Source of the DNA: Sceloporus undulatus
Taxonomy: Eukaryota; Chordata; Lepidosauria; Squamata; Phrynosomatidae
Length of the DNA: 64,000 nucleotides
NCBI RefSeq assembly: GCF_019175285.1
Contig: NC_056527.1
Span: 113,862,230-113,926,229 of the forward strand
Direction: 5' to 3'
The translations under genes and the position numbers were made by a program. Shown here piece by piece: positions 46,679 through 59,255 of this stretch (position 1 is the stretch's first letter; each line of letters opens with the position of its first letter). Below the pieces are notes generated by a model that saw only the letters and a list, made by a program, of their open reading frames with translations, made no database searches and was not told where the DNA came from.

Positions 46679-47768
46679 CCTTTAAAAAATTGCATCTGCT
46701 TTAGAGAAAAAACTAATGGGCTGAAATTCTTGATTGCAGTTACAAATGCATAACCTATACTCATTTACGACTGATTCATATTCACAATCCCTCTGTATTC
46801 AATAGTGTGGGGAAAATGTAGGGATTGTAAAAGTCCTGCAGTCCTGATTTATCAGACAGCAGCCACTGTGAGCAACAGGGCTCTGTTCTCCTGTTGATCA
46901 AGACACAACTGGCTGATGCTTCTACCACCATTCCTCCTGTGAGTGATCTCCAGTTTGTTGTTTTGTTGTGTTCCTTCAAGTCATTTTTGCCTTCAAGTCA
47001 CTTTGCCTAAAGTGAGCCTTTCATAGGTTTTTCTTGGGGAGGTTTCTTCAGAGGAGGTTTGCCATTGCCTTTCCTTCAGGCTGAGAGCATGTTACTTACG
47101 CAAGGTCACCCAGTGTGTTTCACCACCAAGCTGGGAATCAAACCCTGGTCTCCACAGTCATAGTTCTACACAACACCAGCTCCCACGATCTCCAGTACAA
47201 GAAGGAATTATCATAGGGATCCAAGAGATAGCATATGTATGGCCATCTCTCTCTGGGGCTATACTTGGTGGGAAGAGATGTACTGTCAGAGAGCTCCTGG
47301 CCTGAATGATAGAAGGCTCTATGTCTTTTTCAAGGGCTGCAAGGAAGAATATCATGAAAGAATTGGGGGTGATTTCGAATATGCTGAAAATGCAACCTTT
47401 CTTGTCATTTGACATGCTCTCAACAAATAGGAAGGGCTGTACCAGTGCCAGACCTCATGTAGAGTTTTTTTCCCCTCTCCAGAGGAGCAATACAGGAGCG
47501 GAGTTGGATATAAAGGTTGATTAAAGCAGGCAAAAGAGCTTGCAAAGGGGGGTGGGTAACCCCCATTGCAACCTGCTCTGTTGGCCCATACAGTACTGAA
47601 GTCATTATTTTCATTCCTTTCTGGGCAAACCTCTGTTCAAAGTAGAATTGAGTTTCTTTCCTAGTCCTCTGCTGCCTCCATGTGGACACGTTGAGCACTG
47701 CAGCTTTGGGAAATCAAGCCAGATTTCTTTGAGCCTGATTCTTGATGGTAACAATACAATTAGAATAC

Positions 47769-47793
47769 NNNNNNNNNNNNNNNNNNNNNNNNN
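47769..47793. other. Assembly gap (25 N)
   Basis: 25 N, the same size as the gap at 42030. Confidence 0.98.
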
Positions 47794-47999
47794 CGTTTAA
47801 TACAATTGAAGATGGATGGGTCTTTCAAGCAACCAGCCCAGTGAAGAAGAACCAGTGTGTCCCACTGGTTTGAACATGGGAGTGAGGCTCCCCCACTTCA
47901 CCATGACATGTATTGAGCAGTCACTCTCTTGATCTGATCTCAGCAATAAGTGATCCACGTGCGATGCGGCAGCTACACAGGCCCTGCTTTTTGGCTGCA

Positions 48000-48580
48000 C
48001 CAATAGGTATAGTGTCTAGATCAAGGGAAGTAATAGTGCCACTCCATTTTGCTTTGATCAGGCCCCACTGGAATACTGTGTCCAGTTCTGGCACCACAAT
48101 TCAAAAAGGACATTGAGAAACTGGAGGTGTCCAAAGGAGGGACAACCAAAGTGGTGAAGGGTCTGGAAACCATGCCCTATGGAAAGACCCAGGGAGCTGG
48201 GGATGTTTAGCCTGGAGAAGAGAAGTTTAAGAGGTGATATGATAGCCCTTTTATTTATTTGAAAGAATGTCACATTGAGGATGGAACAAGTTTTTTTCTG
48301 CTGTCCAGACCCAGACACAGAACAATGGATGCAAGCTCCAGGAAAAGAGATCCACCTCAACATTAGGGAGAACTTCCTGACAGTAAGGGCTGTTCAACAG
48401 TGAACAAACTCCTAGGAGTGTGGTGGATTCTCCCTCTTGGAGGTCTTTAAACAGAGGCTGGGTTGGCCATCTGTCAGGATACTTTGATTTGTGAATTCTG
48501 CATGGCAGAATGGGGTTGGACTGGATGGCCTTTGAGGCCCGTTGAACTCCTGATCTATGATTCTACAATTCTATTATTCT
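48000..48580 (+). mobile_element. CR1 LINE 3' fragment
   Basis: It has the CR1 3' untranslated pattern: TTTAGCCTGGAGAAGAGAAG, GAACTTCCTGACAGTAAGGG, GGTTGGACTGGATGGCC and a terminal ATTCTA-type repeat. It contains no ORF. Confidence 0.8.
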
Positions 48581-48739
48581 ACTTTACAGGGTTGTTGTGA
48601 TGACTCATTATCATCATTATCCTCATTAATAGTCCTGATGTCAATGGGGGAAATGCATTACTCTGAGATTTAGCATGCTTTATAGGAGATGTCCAAGGTG
48701 CTGAACCTTACCTCTCCAAGTTTTGTTGCTCACAAGTGG

Positions 48740-48742
48740 CGT

Positions 48743-48775
<33 letters not shown>
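48740..48775. repeat. GT microsatellite
   Basis: GT repeats with a few interruptions (GTTTGTGTG). Confidence 0.9.
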
Positions 48776-49544
48776 GCTTCAAGTCACCTGTTACAGCAAC
48801 CCTTGAATTTTTCATTGTGTTTCCTATACAAGAATACTCAGAAGTGGTTTACAATTTCCTTCCTCTGATACTCTACAGCCTAAGTATCCATGGAAGTCTC
48901 TCCCATCCAATACTAAATGGGGTTGATCCTTCTTGGCTGCATCCCACACTATAGAAAATAATGCAGTGCCAAACCGGGTTATTTCTCAGTGTGGATGCAG
49001 CCTACATTTCCAAGATTGTTGGAGATGGGTTCATGTGCTTTAGAGTATTAGCATTCTCACAAGTCGCAAGAGATAATCCTTTCTGGAATATTGGTAGTCT
49101 TTCTCATCTCTACTGTCCTCATGTGGCCATGTTAAATAAGGCAGCCACTAAACCTTAAACCAGATTCGTTACCCTGTACACTCCCAAATGTTGGGGTCCT
49201 GATCCTATTCAAGTGTTCATGCCAACAGAATTTTTTTCCTTCCTGGAGGAAGTGCTAATAACGATATTATAGTTCTCCCTATTAAAGCATTGTAATGTTT
49301 ATTATCACCTTCACCACCACCTCATCATCATCATCTGTTCTACACCCAGAATGTGTTGGGGATGAGACAGAGAGAGATAAAGAGAAAGAATGAGAAAACA
49401 AATATGATCATGAAAACACTAAGTATCTTTATTTTCCTCATTTATTTCAAGTTTCTTGCCTCTCCCAAATAACTTGAACTCAGTTGAGTCTTTCCTAATG
49501 CCTTGCTGCTCTCCTGTGGACCTCGTGAGTACTACAGTCTCTTA

Positions 49545-49880
49545 GGAGTTATCACATGGAGGGCAGCGGCCAAATCCCATGCAAACCCAGGATTTAAATC
49601 CAGGAAAATCCCACAAAAGCGGGTTGTTTTCAAACAACATGAGCACATTGATTATTAAGATGACAGTAACCCATGCAAAAAGTCACCAACAACCGCACAT
49701 TTTTACTTTCGGTAAAAAAACAGCCTGATTTTGCCACTTTGCAAAAGTTAACATCACATTAATGATCATGAGCCTGATGGTGTTAAAAACAATCCCACTT
49801 TTGCAGGATTTTCCCAGGTATTAAACCTGTTTATGAACAGAATTTGGGCACTTTGGTTCCCATGTGATAAACTCCTGAAA
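49545..49880. mobile_element. Possible foldback element with GTTATCACATG ends
   Basis: The left end AGGAGTTATCACATGGAGG and right end CCCATGTGATAAACTCCT are inverted. The interior is repeated in part at 1..333 (GGCCTCCAGTGTGATAAAC at its right edge). No ORF is seen. Confidence 0.5.
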
Positions 49881-52800
49881 GGGTGAAAGGTAAGGTAGTC
49901 CTTGACATGAATGTCTAGTCATAACCAAGTTAGGGGGCAGTGCTCATCTCCATTTCAAAGCCAAAGACAACGTTTGTCCAAGGACTGCTCTGTGCTCAGT
50001 GGCCGCATGAATTGGAGTGCTGTTTACCTTCCCACTGGAGTGGCTCCTATCTACTTGATTGCACTCTTTCAAACGGCTAGGTTTGGCAGAACGGGACTGT
50101 TACAGGAGCTTCCCCAATTGCGCACTTGGCCTTGAATTACAACTTCTGACACAGAACTGGCATTTTAACCACTAAGTCTAGCATCCCATGAAGCTTCAAC
50201 GAGTATATTGTGCATTCATTTGGCCATAAGGTATCCTGATGGGTTTTTGTTTGCTACTGAAACCAGACTGCAATGGCTCTAAATATCTTCCCTGCAGAAA
50301 CTTTAAAGCTGCCAATACTTGAGCAACTCTCCAAAAGGATGTGAGAAAATGTGCCACACTGTCCACCTTCCACTGGGTTCTAGGGGTCTCTTTGGGAGAG
50401 AGGGAACCTGTGCCTCCTCCAAGGCACAGTCCCTTCCCCTGAGAGAGTAGGCAGGTACCCCCTCTTGGACCAGCCGTCGATCCTCCTCTACGGTTTATCA
50501 GCCACAAACCGGCAAGGATTAGCCACACTGTTTGCATGGATCCATTTCTCATATGGAATCTCGCAGACGTCCCCAACTAGAATAACTCGTCTGAGTTGCA
50601 AACATTGGTTGGAAAAACAATTGTCAAAGAAGGACTTATTGCCACAGCCTCATCTATCATAGACACAACAGAAGTCTCAGTCAGCTTCGTCGGGACCTCA
50701 ACTCCTCCATCAGCCTCTGGATCTCCCCAAAACCACGAGACTTTGGGCTCCATTGGCACTGGATTAGCATATTGACAGACTACTCAAGTGCTTGGTGACT
50801 TCTGTTTGTATGATTTCCACCTTTTGCTGCTACATTCTCACAGTGTTTTTTACCACCGCTCTCAGGATAAAGTGTTGTATTTTTAATTTTCGTTTAATTT
50901 TTCCCTTATTGTCCCTCCATACTAATTTCAAGGTGAAGGCGGTTTCAAGCATCTGCTGCCTCGGTGCCACTTGACAACTGCAAGCATGAAGAAATCAAAT
51001 AGATGTATAGTAGTAGTTTGGCATGGACATGATCTTCAGCCATAGAAATCCACTTGGGCAATACATTCTCCACTCATAGAAAAGCAAAGGCAAGCTGTCG
51101 TATAATCTTGCCAAGAAAACCCCAGATAGTTTTTGTGGGTTTTCGGGCTTTGGCATGTTCCTGACATGTGCCAGCAGCTGTGGCTGCATCTCAGAGATCC
51201 CATAATACTTTTGACTCTTTTGAAATAGTCCTATGGGCTGCTAAAAGCAAATAAATGGATAGAGCAAATCAAGCTGAAATCTCCTGAAGCCAGTGATTAT
51301 ACTGAGACTACATACTTTGGCATAACTAAGAAGTATAACTCACTAGTAACCGGGCATCAGTGATTGGAGGCGGCAAGATTTAGAACCTCTGGATCCGCAC
51401 TCCATAATTAGCTTTTGTCTTTGGAGTTGGATAAGGACCAATAACTGCATGTCACATCACGTCTCTTCGTCGTCGTCATCGCATCATCTCATGTGATGCT
51501 ATTCGACAATGGTACTCAATTGTCATAGGTTGTATTCATTTAAAAGCATATAAATGGAGGATATCACACGGCACGAGGCCTCAATTCCGAAAGAGAAGAT
51601 AGTGGGTCAATCCGAAAATTCACGCTTACATGTTACTTATCACACCTTAAATTCGCTTAAGGCTTCCCCAAACGCGACCAGATTCTGTGTCAAGTAAGTT
51701 TATCACATCATGGGTTCTGTTTTGCAAATGGCCCCCTTGCGCTGCCATGAGACTCAGATGCTGAGCATAGCATATTTAGGCAGGAGAGAGAGGACCAAGG
51801 AGCCCCACAATTAAAAAGAGTTGGAGGGGGACCGGGAAGAATGGTTGAAAGAACTGCACTATTATTTTAAAACAAGCTTATTTCACTTTGTCAATTAAAC
51901 GTGAAAATGGTTTATCCATGCTCGGGTCCTGCCTCTTCTTCGCCGCACCCCCCGCAATGCTGAAGGACAAGTGGAAGCAAAATTAAGCGATTGCAGCGTG
52001 GCTTTCTGAAACCCCCCCCTTCCAGATTGGGGGGCAGACCAAAGAGACTGCACATCACACCAACAAAGTGAACTGAGTGCAAGTTGCCTAGAATAGGGTT
52101 TGTTGACTCACTAGTTCACCAATTTACAAACTGTGGATGTGCATGATGAGTTTGAGTGTGCGTTCGGATGCCAGCAATATCGTGGGTAACCTTTCACGAA
52201 AACGTGATAGCTGATTTGCATTCAGGGACACTGGATTATTTCCAATTTTATCGTATGTAAACTCCAAATGCTACATAGTCAACACCTTTTTCAAGCAGGG
52301 GATCCCAACTGGAGTGCCAACCCAGAGGTGCGGATGAATTGGGGGCGCGACAACCAGTGTTTGTGTCTTTGAGTCGCAACTCAGCACTCGCCAGTGATTA
52401 TTAGGTGCTCGTTTGCATAGATTTTACAACTGTTACATTTTTTTCTGATAATTTAGAATATATTTTGCTCAATTTAGGCCTCATTCCCTACAGATAATGG
52501 GTGTTGCGATCTTATCATGTCGATTTTGACAGCAGAGCATGGTTCCCACTATTTTGCCCAATCACATTTTTTTCCTTCTAAAATATCCATTGGGGTCCAT
52601 TCATGGAGGAGTCAGATTCAAAATGGACCTGCTCCAGCCGGCCGAAAGCAAATTTTAAATCGATTCCGATTGCATTGGTTCAACTTGCTGGCCTCCCCTC
52701 TTGGAATCACTTCAGAGATTCGGTTTAAGTGGGACCAGAGCATTTGAACCAGTTAACATGTGCATCCAGTTTTTTAAAAGGTAATTTAAAAGTAGTGGGG

Positions 52801-54627
52801 ATTAGGCTTCGATTGGCATTTCATGCATGAGTTAAAAGCATTTTTTAAAAATTCAATTTTTTACCTTAGTATTGTTGGAGTTCAATTTTGCAGTTTAAAA
52901 TTGAAATTAGACTTCTTCAATTTCGATTGGATATTAATTTTGCAAGGTTACAAACATTAATTCAAGTATCGTCTTTGGGACAAGGGGCACAGAGGGTGGG
53001 AACACTTTTTAAAGCAACCCTCCATTTATACTTTCATCACGATTCTTTCTTGGGCTTCCTCATAAACTAGCGTCAGTTTTTTTTCCTAGTCCTCTGCTGC
53101 CCTCATTGGACACACGTCAAACACATGAAGAGAAACTATAGTGTGATGCAGCGATTCCGGAGACCAGGGCTGATCCACACTGGAGAAATAACCTGGTTTG
53201 GCACCGCTTAACGTCCCGGCTCAAGGCATGGAATTCGGAGTTGGAGTTTTTTTGGGTCCAGAGTGGAGCCCCGCTCTGGAACCACAACAAACTCCAACCC
53301 CAGAATTCCTGCCTTGAGCCAGAAACAATTAAGTGTGCAAATTGGTTAGCTCCAATTGGATGCAGCCTTGAACACCTCCTCTGTATGAACCTGGAAGGTG
53401 CTGATTCTTATACGTCTATCGTTTGCCCACTGATGTCGGTACTAAGAACTGAACATTCAGAATCATCCAGATTTACGTATTTGTACAGTGGTCCTTGGTA
53501 TCTGCTAGGGTTGGTTCAGCAAACACACAACCCATGGATACCAAAATCCATGGATGTTCAAGTCCCGTTAATACAATGGATAGTAAAAAGTGTCGCTTGT
53601 TTAAATTTCATAATCAAGGTTTTGCGTTTTGAAGTATTTATTTATTTATTATTTGTGAATATTTCATGGTGCTAATCCGTGGATGAAGATCCACGGATAG
53701 AAGGGCTGACTCTATCCTCCTCAATGGTGCAGCTGGATATAAATTATAATCTTCACTTCATTAAATATTTTCAATGCCTCCTGCCTGATTTTTTGGAAGG
53801 GTTTGTTTGTAACTCGCAACAAACTTCCATACATTCTCATTATTTCTTCCTTTGCAATCGCCTGCTTCCTTAGCATTTTGGGATGGCTCCACTTTTTCTT
53901 ATTTTGCTCCTCAAGTGGATTATTGAGACTGCAGTTCTGAAATCAGGTACTGTATTTTATTTTTCACCAATATTTGGAGGCACCACGTTAAAGTCTTTAG
54001 GAGGATTGAAGTGATTTCTTCCGCACATATCAGTTATAAAGAGCTAAATTAGCCTGGGCTTTAAAGTTTGATGGGCACTTGGAAAAACAAGGTGGGATAC
54101 TGCACTCAATGAGTGATCTTGGTTCATTCACTCTCTCTTGACCTGATTCCTCCTCTCCTCGTCTCTTATCTTTATTTTATACTCGACTTGTTCACAAAAC
54201 AGACCAGGATAGTTCAAATAATACAATATAGTTAAAAATGCAAAGATTCAGAGAACACTGATAAGAGTTTCGGAGGTCAACAATCTATCGTTGCAAACAT
54301 TTCCTTCACATGATCAAGAAAAAGATTGTACATGGACATCACTATGGCCAATATAAAAATCAGATGGACTACAAACTGAACAGAGATGGAAGCAAACAAA
54401 AAACAATTCACCCTAAAAACGAGACATGCAAATGTGGCACCCAGACCGTGACTACTAATATCAAAAAAGCAGAAGACAAAATCGTCATCATGCCTAAACA
54501 ATCCAGCATTTGATAGAGAAACTAAATAGATTTGCACTAATGATGGCCTTGAGAAATGGGCAAGCCGGGACACAATAAAAAGATGCAGATGACATAACTT
54601 GGCCAAGTCCATATAGGATTGAACTTA
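49881..54627. other. Largely unassigned region upstream of V2R gene E
   Basis: Little can be assigned. Recognisable pieces are a worn palindromic MITE (about 51126..51200), a BovB-like scrap near 51240, a foldback element (about 53160..53350) and a Tigger-like MITE (53486..53715). The frames at 50196..50576 and 54277..54612 match no family I know. Confidence 0.45.
53486..53715. mobile_element. Tigger-like (Tc1/mariner) MITE
   Basis: It begins CAGTGGTCCTTGGTATCTGC after TA. It has the AACCCATGGATACCAAAATC block and ends near GATAGAAGGGCTGACTC before TA. Confidence 0.65.
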
Positions 54628-54893
54628 AGTTCATCAAATTGTTTTGGGCTTCTGCTTTTATGTGCTCCCTTCCTAGATCTAACTTGACTCTACCATATCC
54701 AAAAAATTGTACTGGGGAAGAGAAGCTGAGCAGTCTCTCAGAATCTGTCTTTGAAATGAGAATGTCTGGCCAGAGTTACAGCATTTATAATGCTGTTTAT
54801 GCCATCGCACATGCTCTCCATGCCATGCTTTCCTTAGGATCCAAGCAGAAAGCACGAAGAACATGGAATATCCAAAATATCCACCCCTGGCAG
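54628..54893 (+). CDS. V2R gene E exon 3, 3' part
   Basis: Homology begins near [11 protein letters not shown] and runs through [20 protein letters not shown] and [20 protein letters not shown]. The last codons before the donor are shorter than in genes A-D ([17 protein letters not shown]). Confidence 0.85.
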
Positions 54894-54961
54894 GTAGGAA
54901 ACATCTCTTATCATAATGATCCTTACAAATCTAAACTGGACAAATAGGGAAAGAGAACTCC

Positions 54962-55005
<44 letters not shown>

Positions 55006-57877
55006 GCTTTATTTGTATACCGCTTTTCCGTGGACAATCAAAACGGTTTCCAATATCAGATTAACAATACTTAACCTACCCCAGTGCTTCCCAGGCAGCA
55101 AGAATGATGTGTGACCAGTTTTCCACAGCATGAATGAATGCACATTCTCAGCCATTTAGACTAACCCATTTCCCTACAAAGGATGTCAAATCCACTCTCT
55201 TTCGTCTCCCTCACCAGCTTCATTCATTCCTGAAACACATCCATTTCAACAATAGTGCTGGAGAGGAAATATTTTTTGATCAAAATGGCAACTTGGCAAC
55301 TGGATATGATCTCATCAACACGGTCACCTTCCCCAACCATTCCTTTTCTAAAGTCCATGTTGGAAGGATGAATCCCAATGCTTCTGCAGGGCAACCGTTC
55401 ATTCTTCTTGAATGTTCTATCAAGTGGAATCACAGGTTTAACCAGGTGGGAATGACAATTATTAGCCTGAATGTCCACAAAGATAAACTAGTGATAGGAC
55501 CTTGGGCATCCATCGCTGATATATGAATGGGGCTCTTGTAGGGAGAAGAATTTGTATTCTCCTACCTTTTAAATGTGCAAATGTTGGGAAATTCTGATCC
55601 TAAATGAGTACATTAATTTGAATGAATCTCACCCATCCTGTTTGAAGAAAATCATAATACTGAATCTAATGAAAAATGGAAAGAGCAGCTAGACAGCAAA
55701 GCTGCTGTGAAATCACTTATCTGTAGAATTATTGGATGGTCTTATGGAAACTATTATTCACAACAGTTCTCAGGACCTAGGCATGAGAGGAAGTAGCAAG
55801 TGAGATCTTGCTAGAGGTAAAGAAAATAGATGGATAACCAAATGTTGGGGGAAATGAAGGATTCCAAGGGTTCAATATGACTATATAATTATGCAAAGTG
55901 ATGGGATTCAGCGTAATTGAGATAAGGTGAAATTAGATGGTCTCCACCCTAAGATCTTTCCCTTCAGGGACGTAGCTAGGATTTTAGGAAGGGGGGGTCC
56001 AGACTAAGTGCTACCATTATAATGGGGCTTGGGTGCGGTGGTGCAGCAGCACACACCATTCATTTTTCTAATGGAAGGGGGGGGCCGGATCCCAAGAACC
56101 CCCCCCCCCCCCGGCTACGTCTCTGTTCCCTTGTGTTTTTTGCTAGAAGACTCCCCGTTCCAGATGTGTTGAGGGTTGTCATCCAGGACAAAGCAAGACA
56201 ATTCATGAAGGGAAAGAGATTTGTTGCTATGACTGTCTACAGTGCTCTGAAGGAATGGTTTCAAACCAAACTGGTAAATTAAATTGTATTGTCATGTGTG
56301 GGAGACATCCCACATTTTGATAAAGTAAAACATTCACAAGTTTATTTCATATAAAACAACAATTCCTGGGAAACTATGTTTCCCAGGAATTTAGGAAATG
56401 CAGGCTTAGGTCTTCCAAAGACAAATAAAACTCAGTGGTTGACCATGGGCCACATATGCTTTCTCCACCATCCCCAATCTCTCTCTGCTTGATCTAACTC
56501 ACAGAATTGTGGGGATAAAATCAAGAAAGAGAAGAGCCATGCATACTACCTGGCAGGCATTTTAATTGGGCAAGTCTCAGTCAATTTGAATTATTCCACT
56601 GGGTGACAGGAGAGGAAGGAGAGAGGGAGGAATTCCATTATAATGGTAAACACAGGCCATGCTATCTTGTTAGACACTGAGTATTTGTACACCAACAAAA
56701 GATCCATTATAGTTTCAAATCATAAAAGTATATCTATGCATGTGTATTTCACATGTAGCTGATATTGCACATAAGCATACACAGCAGAAATAGGATCACC
56801 TAGATAATTTGACATTCCACATTTTAATTGTACTAGTCTCAGTTAAGACAATTTGAATTACTCAACTGGGCAGCAAGGAGGGAGGGAGGGAGGGAGAGGG
56901 AATTCCATTGTAAAGATAAAGCTTTAACAATGTAATATATCTTCCCTTCTTCTCTTCTATCAGATGCAGATAAATGCATGAAATGTCCACAGGACCAGCA
57001 GCCTAACAAGAACCAGGATCAATGTATCCCCAAAGTTGTGATATACTTGTCATTTGAAGAGCCTTTGGGAATTGTTTTAGTTTCTTTTATTCTCCTCTTT
57101 TCTCTGACTACTCTTGTGGTATTGGGGAGTTTCATTCAGCACAGGCATACTCCTATCATCAAGGCCAATAACTGGAATACCACCTGTATCCTGCTTTTCT
57201 CTTTGCTGCTTTGCTTTCTTTGCTCTTTTTTCTTCATCGGCCAACCTGGAGTGGTCTCTTGCATTCTCCGACAAACACTCTTTGCTATTATTTTCTCTAT
57301 TGCTATTTCTTCAGTGTTGGCTAAAAGTCTCACAGTGGTTCTGGCCTTTATGGCCACCAAACCAGGAAACTGGGTGAGGAAATGGGTAGGAAAACCTTTG
57401 GCTATCACAATCATCATTTTTTCATCTCTTCTTCAGGTGGTAATTTGTGTGGTGTGGCTGTCCATCTGTCCTCCATTCCCTAATTTGGACATGTATTCCC
57501 AGGTGGGTCATATCAAATTGCAATGCAATGAATGCTCAGATGTGATGTTCTACATTGCCATTGGGTACCTGGGACTTTTGGCCTCCATCAGCTTTACTGT
57601 CGCTTTCTTTGCCAGGAAGTTGCCCAATGCTTTTAATGAAGCCAAACTAATCACTTTTAGCATGTTAGTGTTTTGCAGTGTGTGGGTATCCTTTGTCCCC
57701 ACCTACTTGAGTACCAAAGGGAAATACATGGTGGCAGTGGAGATCTTCTCCATCTTGGCCTCTAGTTCTGGACTGCTGGGCTGCATTTTTCTCCCTAGAT
57801 TATACATTATTTTAGTCAGGCCTGAGCTAAACACCAGAGACCAGCTAGTAAGGAAAATTAATGCAAGTATTCACTGA
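54628..57877 (+). CDS. V2R gene E, 5'-truncated (end of exon 3, exons 4-6)
   Basis: Exons are about 54628..54893 (3' part of exon 3, [16 protein letters not shown] to NIHPWQ, donor GTAGGA), 55218..55445, 56147..56273 and 56964..57877. All are open, with matching phases and good splice sites. The linker keeps its cysteines ([18 protein letters not shown]) and the 7TM exon is complete ([18 protein letters not shown] through [14 protein letters not shown]). No exon 1, exon 2 or first two-thirds of exon 3 is found upstream; the sequence there is unassigned. It is either a truncated pseudogene or a gene whose 5' half was lost in assembly. It is the first V2R of the plus-strand array. Confidence 0.85.
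54963..55003. repeat. ATA microsatellite
   Basis: About 13 AAT units, in intron 3 of V2R gene E, next to a LINE-type 3' tail. Confidence 0.93.
55218..55445 (+). CDS. V2R gene E exon 4
   Basis: There are 228 open bases after [26 protein letters not shown] is conserved. The second half ([20 protein letters not shown]) has diverged from the left-hand genes. Confidence 0.92.
55965..56125. mobile_element. MITE with CAGGGACGTAGCTAGG ends, close to an exon 5 acceptor
   Basis: The ends CAGGGACGTAGC and GCTACGTCTCTG are inverted repeats. The 7 bases TTCCCTT flank both sides. C-runs and G-runs fill the arms. End sequence and duplication length suggest a hAT-type non-autonomous element. It ends 21 bases before exon 5 of V2R gene E. 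Confidence 0.7.
56147..56273 (+). CDS. V2R gene E exon 5 (cysteine-rich linker)
   Basis: There are 127 bases, open: [18 protein letters not shown] and [18 protein letters not shown]. The acceptor is TTTGCTAG and the donor GTAAAT. Confidence 0.9.
56964..57877 (+). CDS. V2R gene E exon 6 (7TM domain)
   Basis: There are 914 bases after CTATCAG, with the same length and phase as gene A. The complete seven-helix domain ends INASIH and stop. A CNECSD in the third extracellular region has an extra cysteine, where the left-hand genes read CNEGSD. Confidence 0.94.
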
Positions 57878-58025
57878 CTTCTTCCTTGTGTGATTGCGTA
57901 GATACTAATACAAGTCTGTGGAAGAAGTCATATTAATATGTATATATCAAATGCATTTTGCATTGTTATCACATCTTTATTCTTGTTGTTGTTTACTGCC
58001 CTAGAGTCAACCTCAGCTCATGGGG

Positions 58026-58610
58026 ACCCTGTGGATGAGACTTCCCCAAGGTGTGGTGCAGACCGCCCCTTTGGGGCAGCCTGAACCTGTCCCTTTCCAC
58101 AGAGGATTGGGGGCAGGGCAGCCATACCGGCAGCCCCTGTGACCCCAATCCAGTGCTTTTCCAGGCCACGGAGAAGTGGCAAAACACTGCTTCCCCATGG
58201 CCTGGAAAAGGGGTATCCTTGGGGCCGCATGCCCCCGAACACCCCGATAGGCACAGCCATGGGAGAAAGTGGCCGCCCAGCCCCTTTCTCCCTGGCTTCA
58301 TTCCTGTGACAGTGTAGTTGCCGCAGGAATGAAAAGCGCACCCAAAAAGAGCTCCATTTTGGAGCTCCTTTCTGTGCCGCAGATAGGACACCTCAAGTGC
58401 CCTCCAGCGACTCAGTGACATCATGCATGCGCTGGTCTGTGTAGAGGCAGCACGTGCATGACGCCATCATCACACGTTGTGAATGGACAGCACACCTTCA
58501 AAATGGCGCTCCGATCTAGGGCTGGGGAGTGTGCGGTTGCTGTGCACTCCCCAGCCCTAGTTTTGGCCTTAGGACGGTGCTTCTGCGCTGTCTGTTTCGG
58601 GCCCAAGACT
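58026..58610. mobile_element. GC-rich hairpin-bearing repeat (family H), longest copy
   Basis: It begins GGTGCAGACCGCCCCTTT. Stems include GGATTGGGGGCAGGG-type arms, CCTTTCCAGGCC / GGCCTGGAAAAGG and CTAGGGCTGGGGAGTG with CACTCCCCAGCCCTAG. Confidence 0.55.
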
Positions 58611-59255
58611 CCCTGTCCTCCAGTGCTCTGCTCAAGTCCTGCAGTCTCATGCCTATGTCCTCTCTTAGTCTAGCCATTTAGTTTCAGGTCTTCCTCGCTT
58701 TCTCCTACTCTTTACCTTTCCAAGCATTATCTCATGATGTGACCAAGGTACAACAATCTCAATTTAATCGTCTTGGCTTTTAGAGGTATTTCAGGCTTGA
58801 TCTGTTCAAGGGACCCTGCCTCTTTGTAAATCACAGAATTTTTCTCTCTCATTTTTAAGAGTGAAAAGAAATAAAATGTACCAATGACAATTATCAGCGA
58901 TATCATTAAAGGTTTTGAATGGTGAAGTCTAACTGCAGAATTTCAAAATAAACAAGGAGTGTGTTACTCACCAAATATCACTCACTTCCTGTTATAATTG
59001 GACTGGGAATAAGGTGAAAGTATGCAGACTGTAGAATCATCACTTTGTGTTGAAAAATGCTTCTCCTTTCCTGTAATTTTTGATCAGCCTGATGCCAATT
59101 TCAATAAGACTCCTTTGCAGTTACTTTTATGTTCTTCTTTGTTTTGTGTTTGTTATGCCTTTAAGTCACCTCCAGCTTATGGTGATCCTGTCATAGGATT
59201 TGTGTGGGGAAATATTATTAGAACAGAACGTTTTCCACTTAGGCTGAGAGACTAT

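Larger units (their letters stand above)
44997..47768. other. Region 3' of IGHV without genes
   Basis: It contains antisense SINE pieces (about 45380..45600 and 46957..47165), a foldback MITE (46010..46215), a gap and a palindromic MITE (46440..46678). No D, J or constant-region exons were seen. Confidence 0.55.

Noticed and set aside
50196-50576. 126-codon minus-strand frame
   Set aside because: No recognisable domain, start context or splice structure; the surrounding sequence is repeat-like.
54277-54612. 111-codon minus-strand frame
   Set aside because: It is AT-rich, matches no known family and overlaps another frame on the opposite strand; probably chance.
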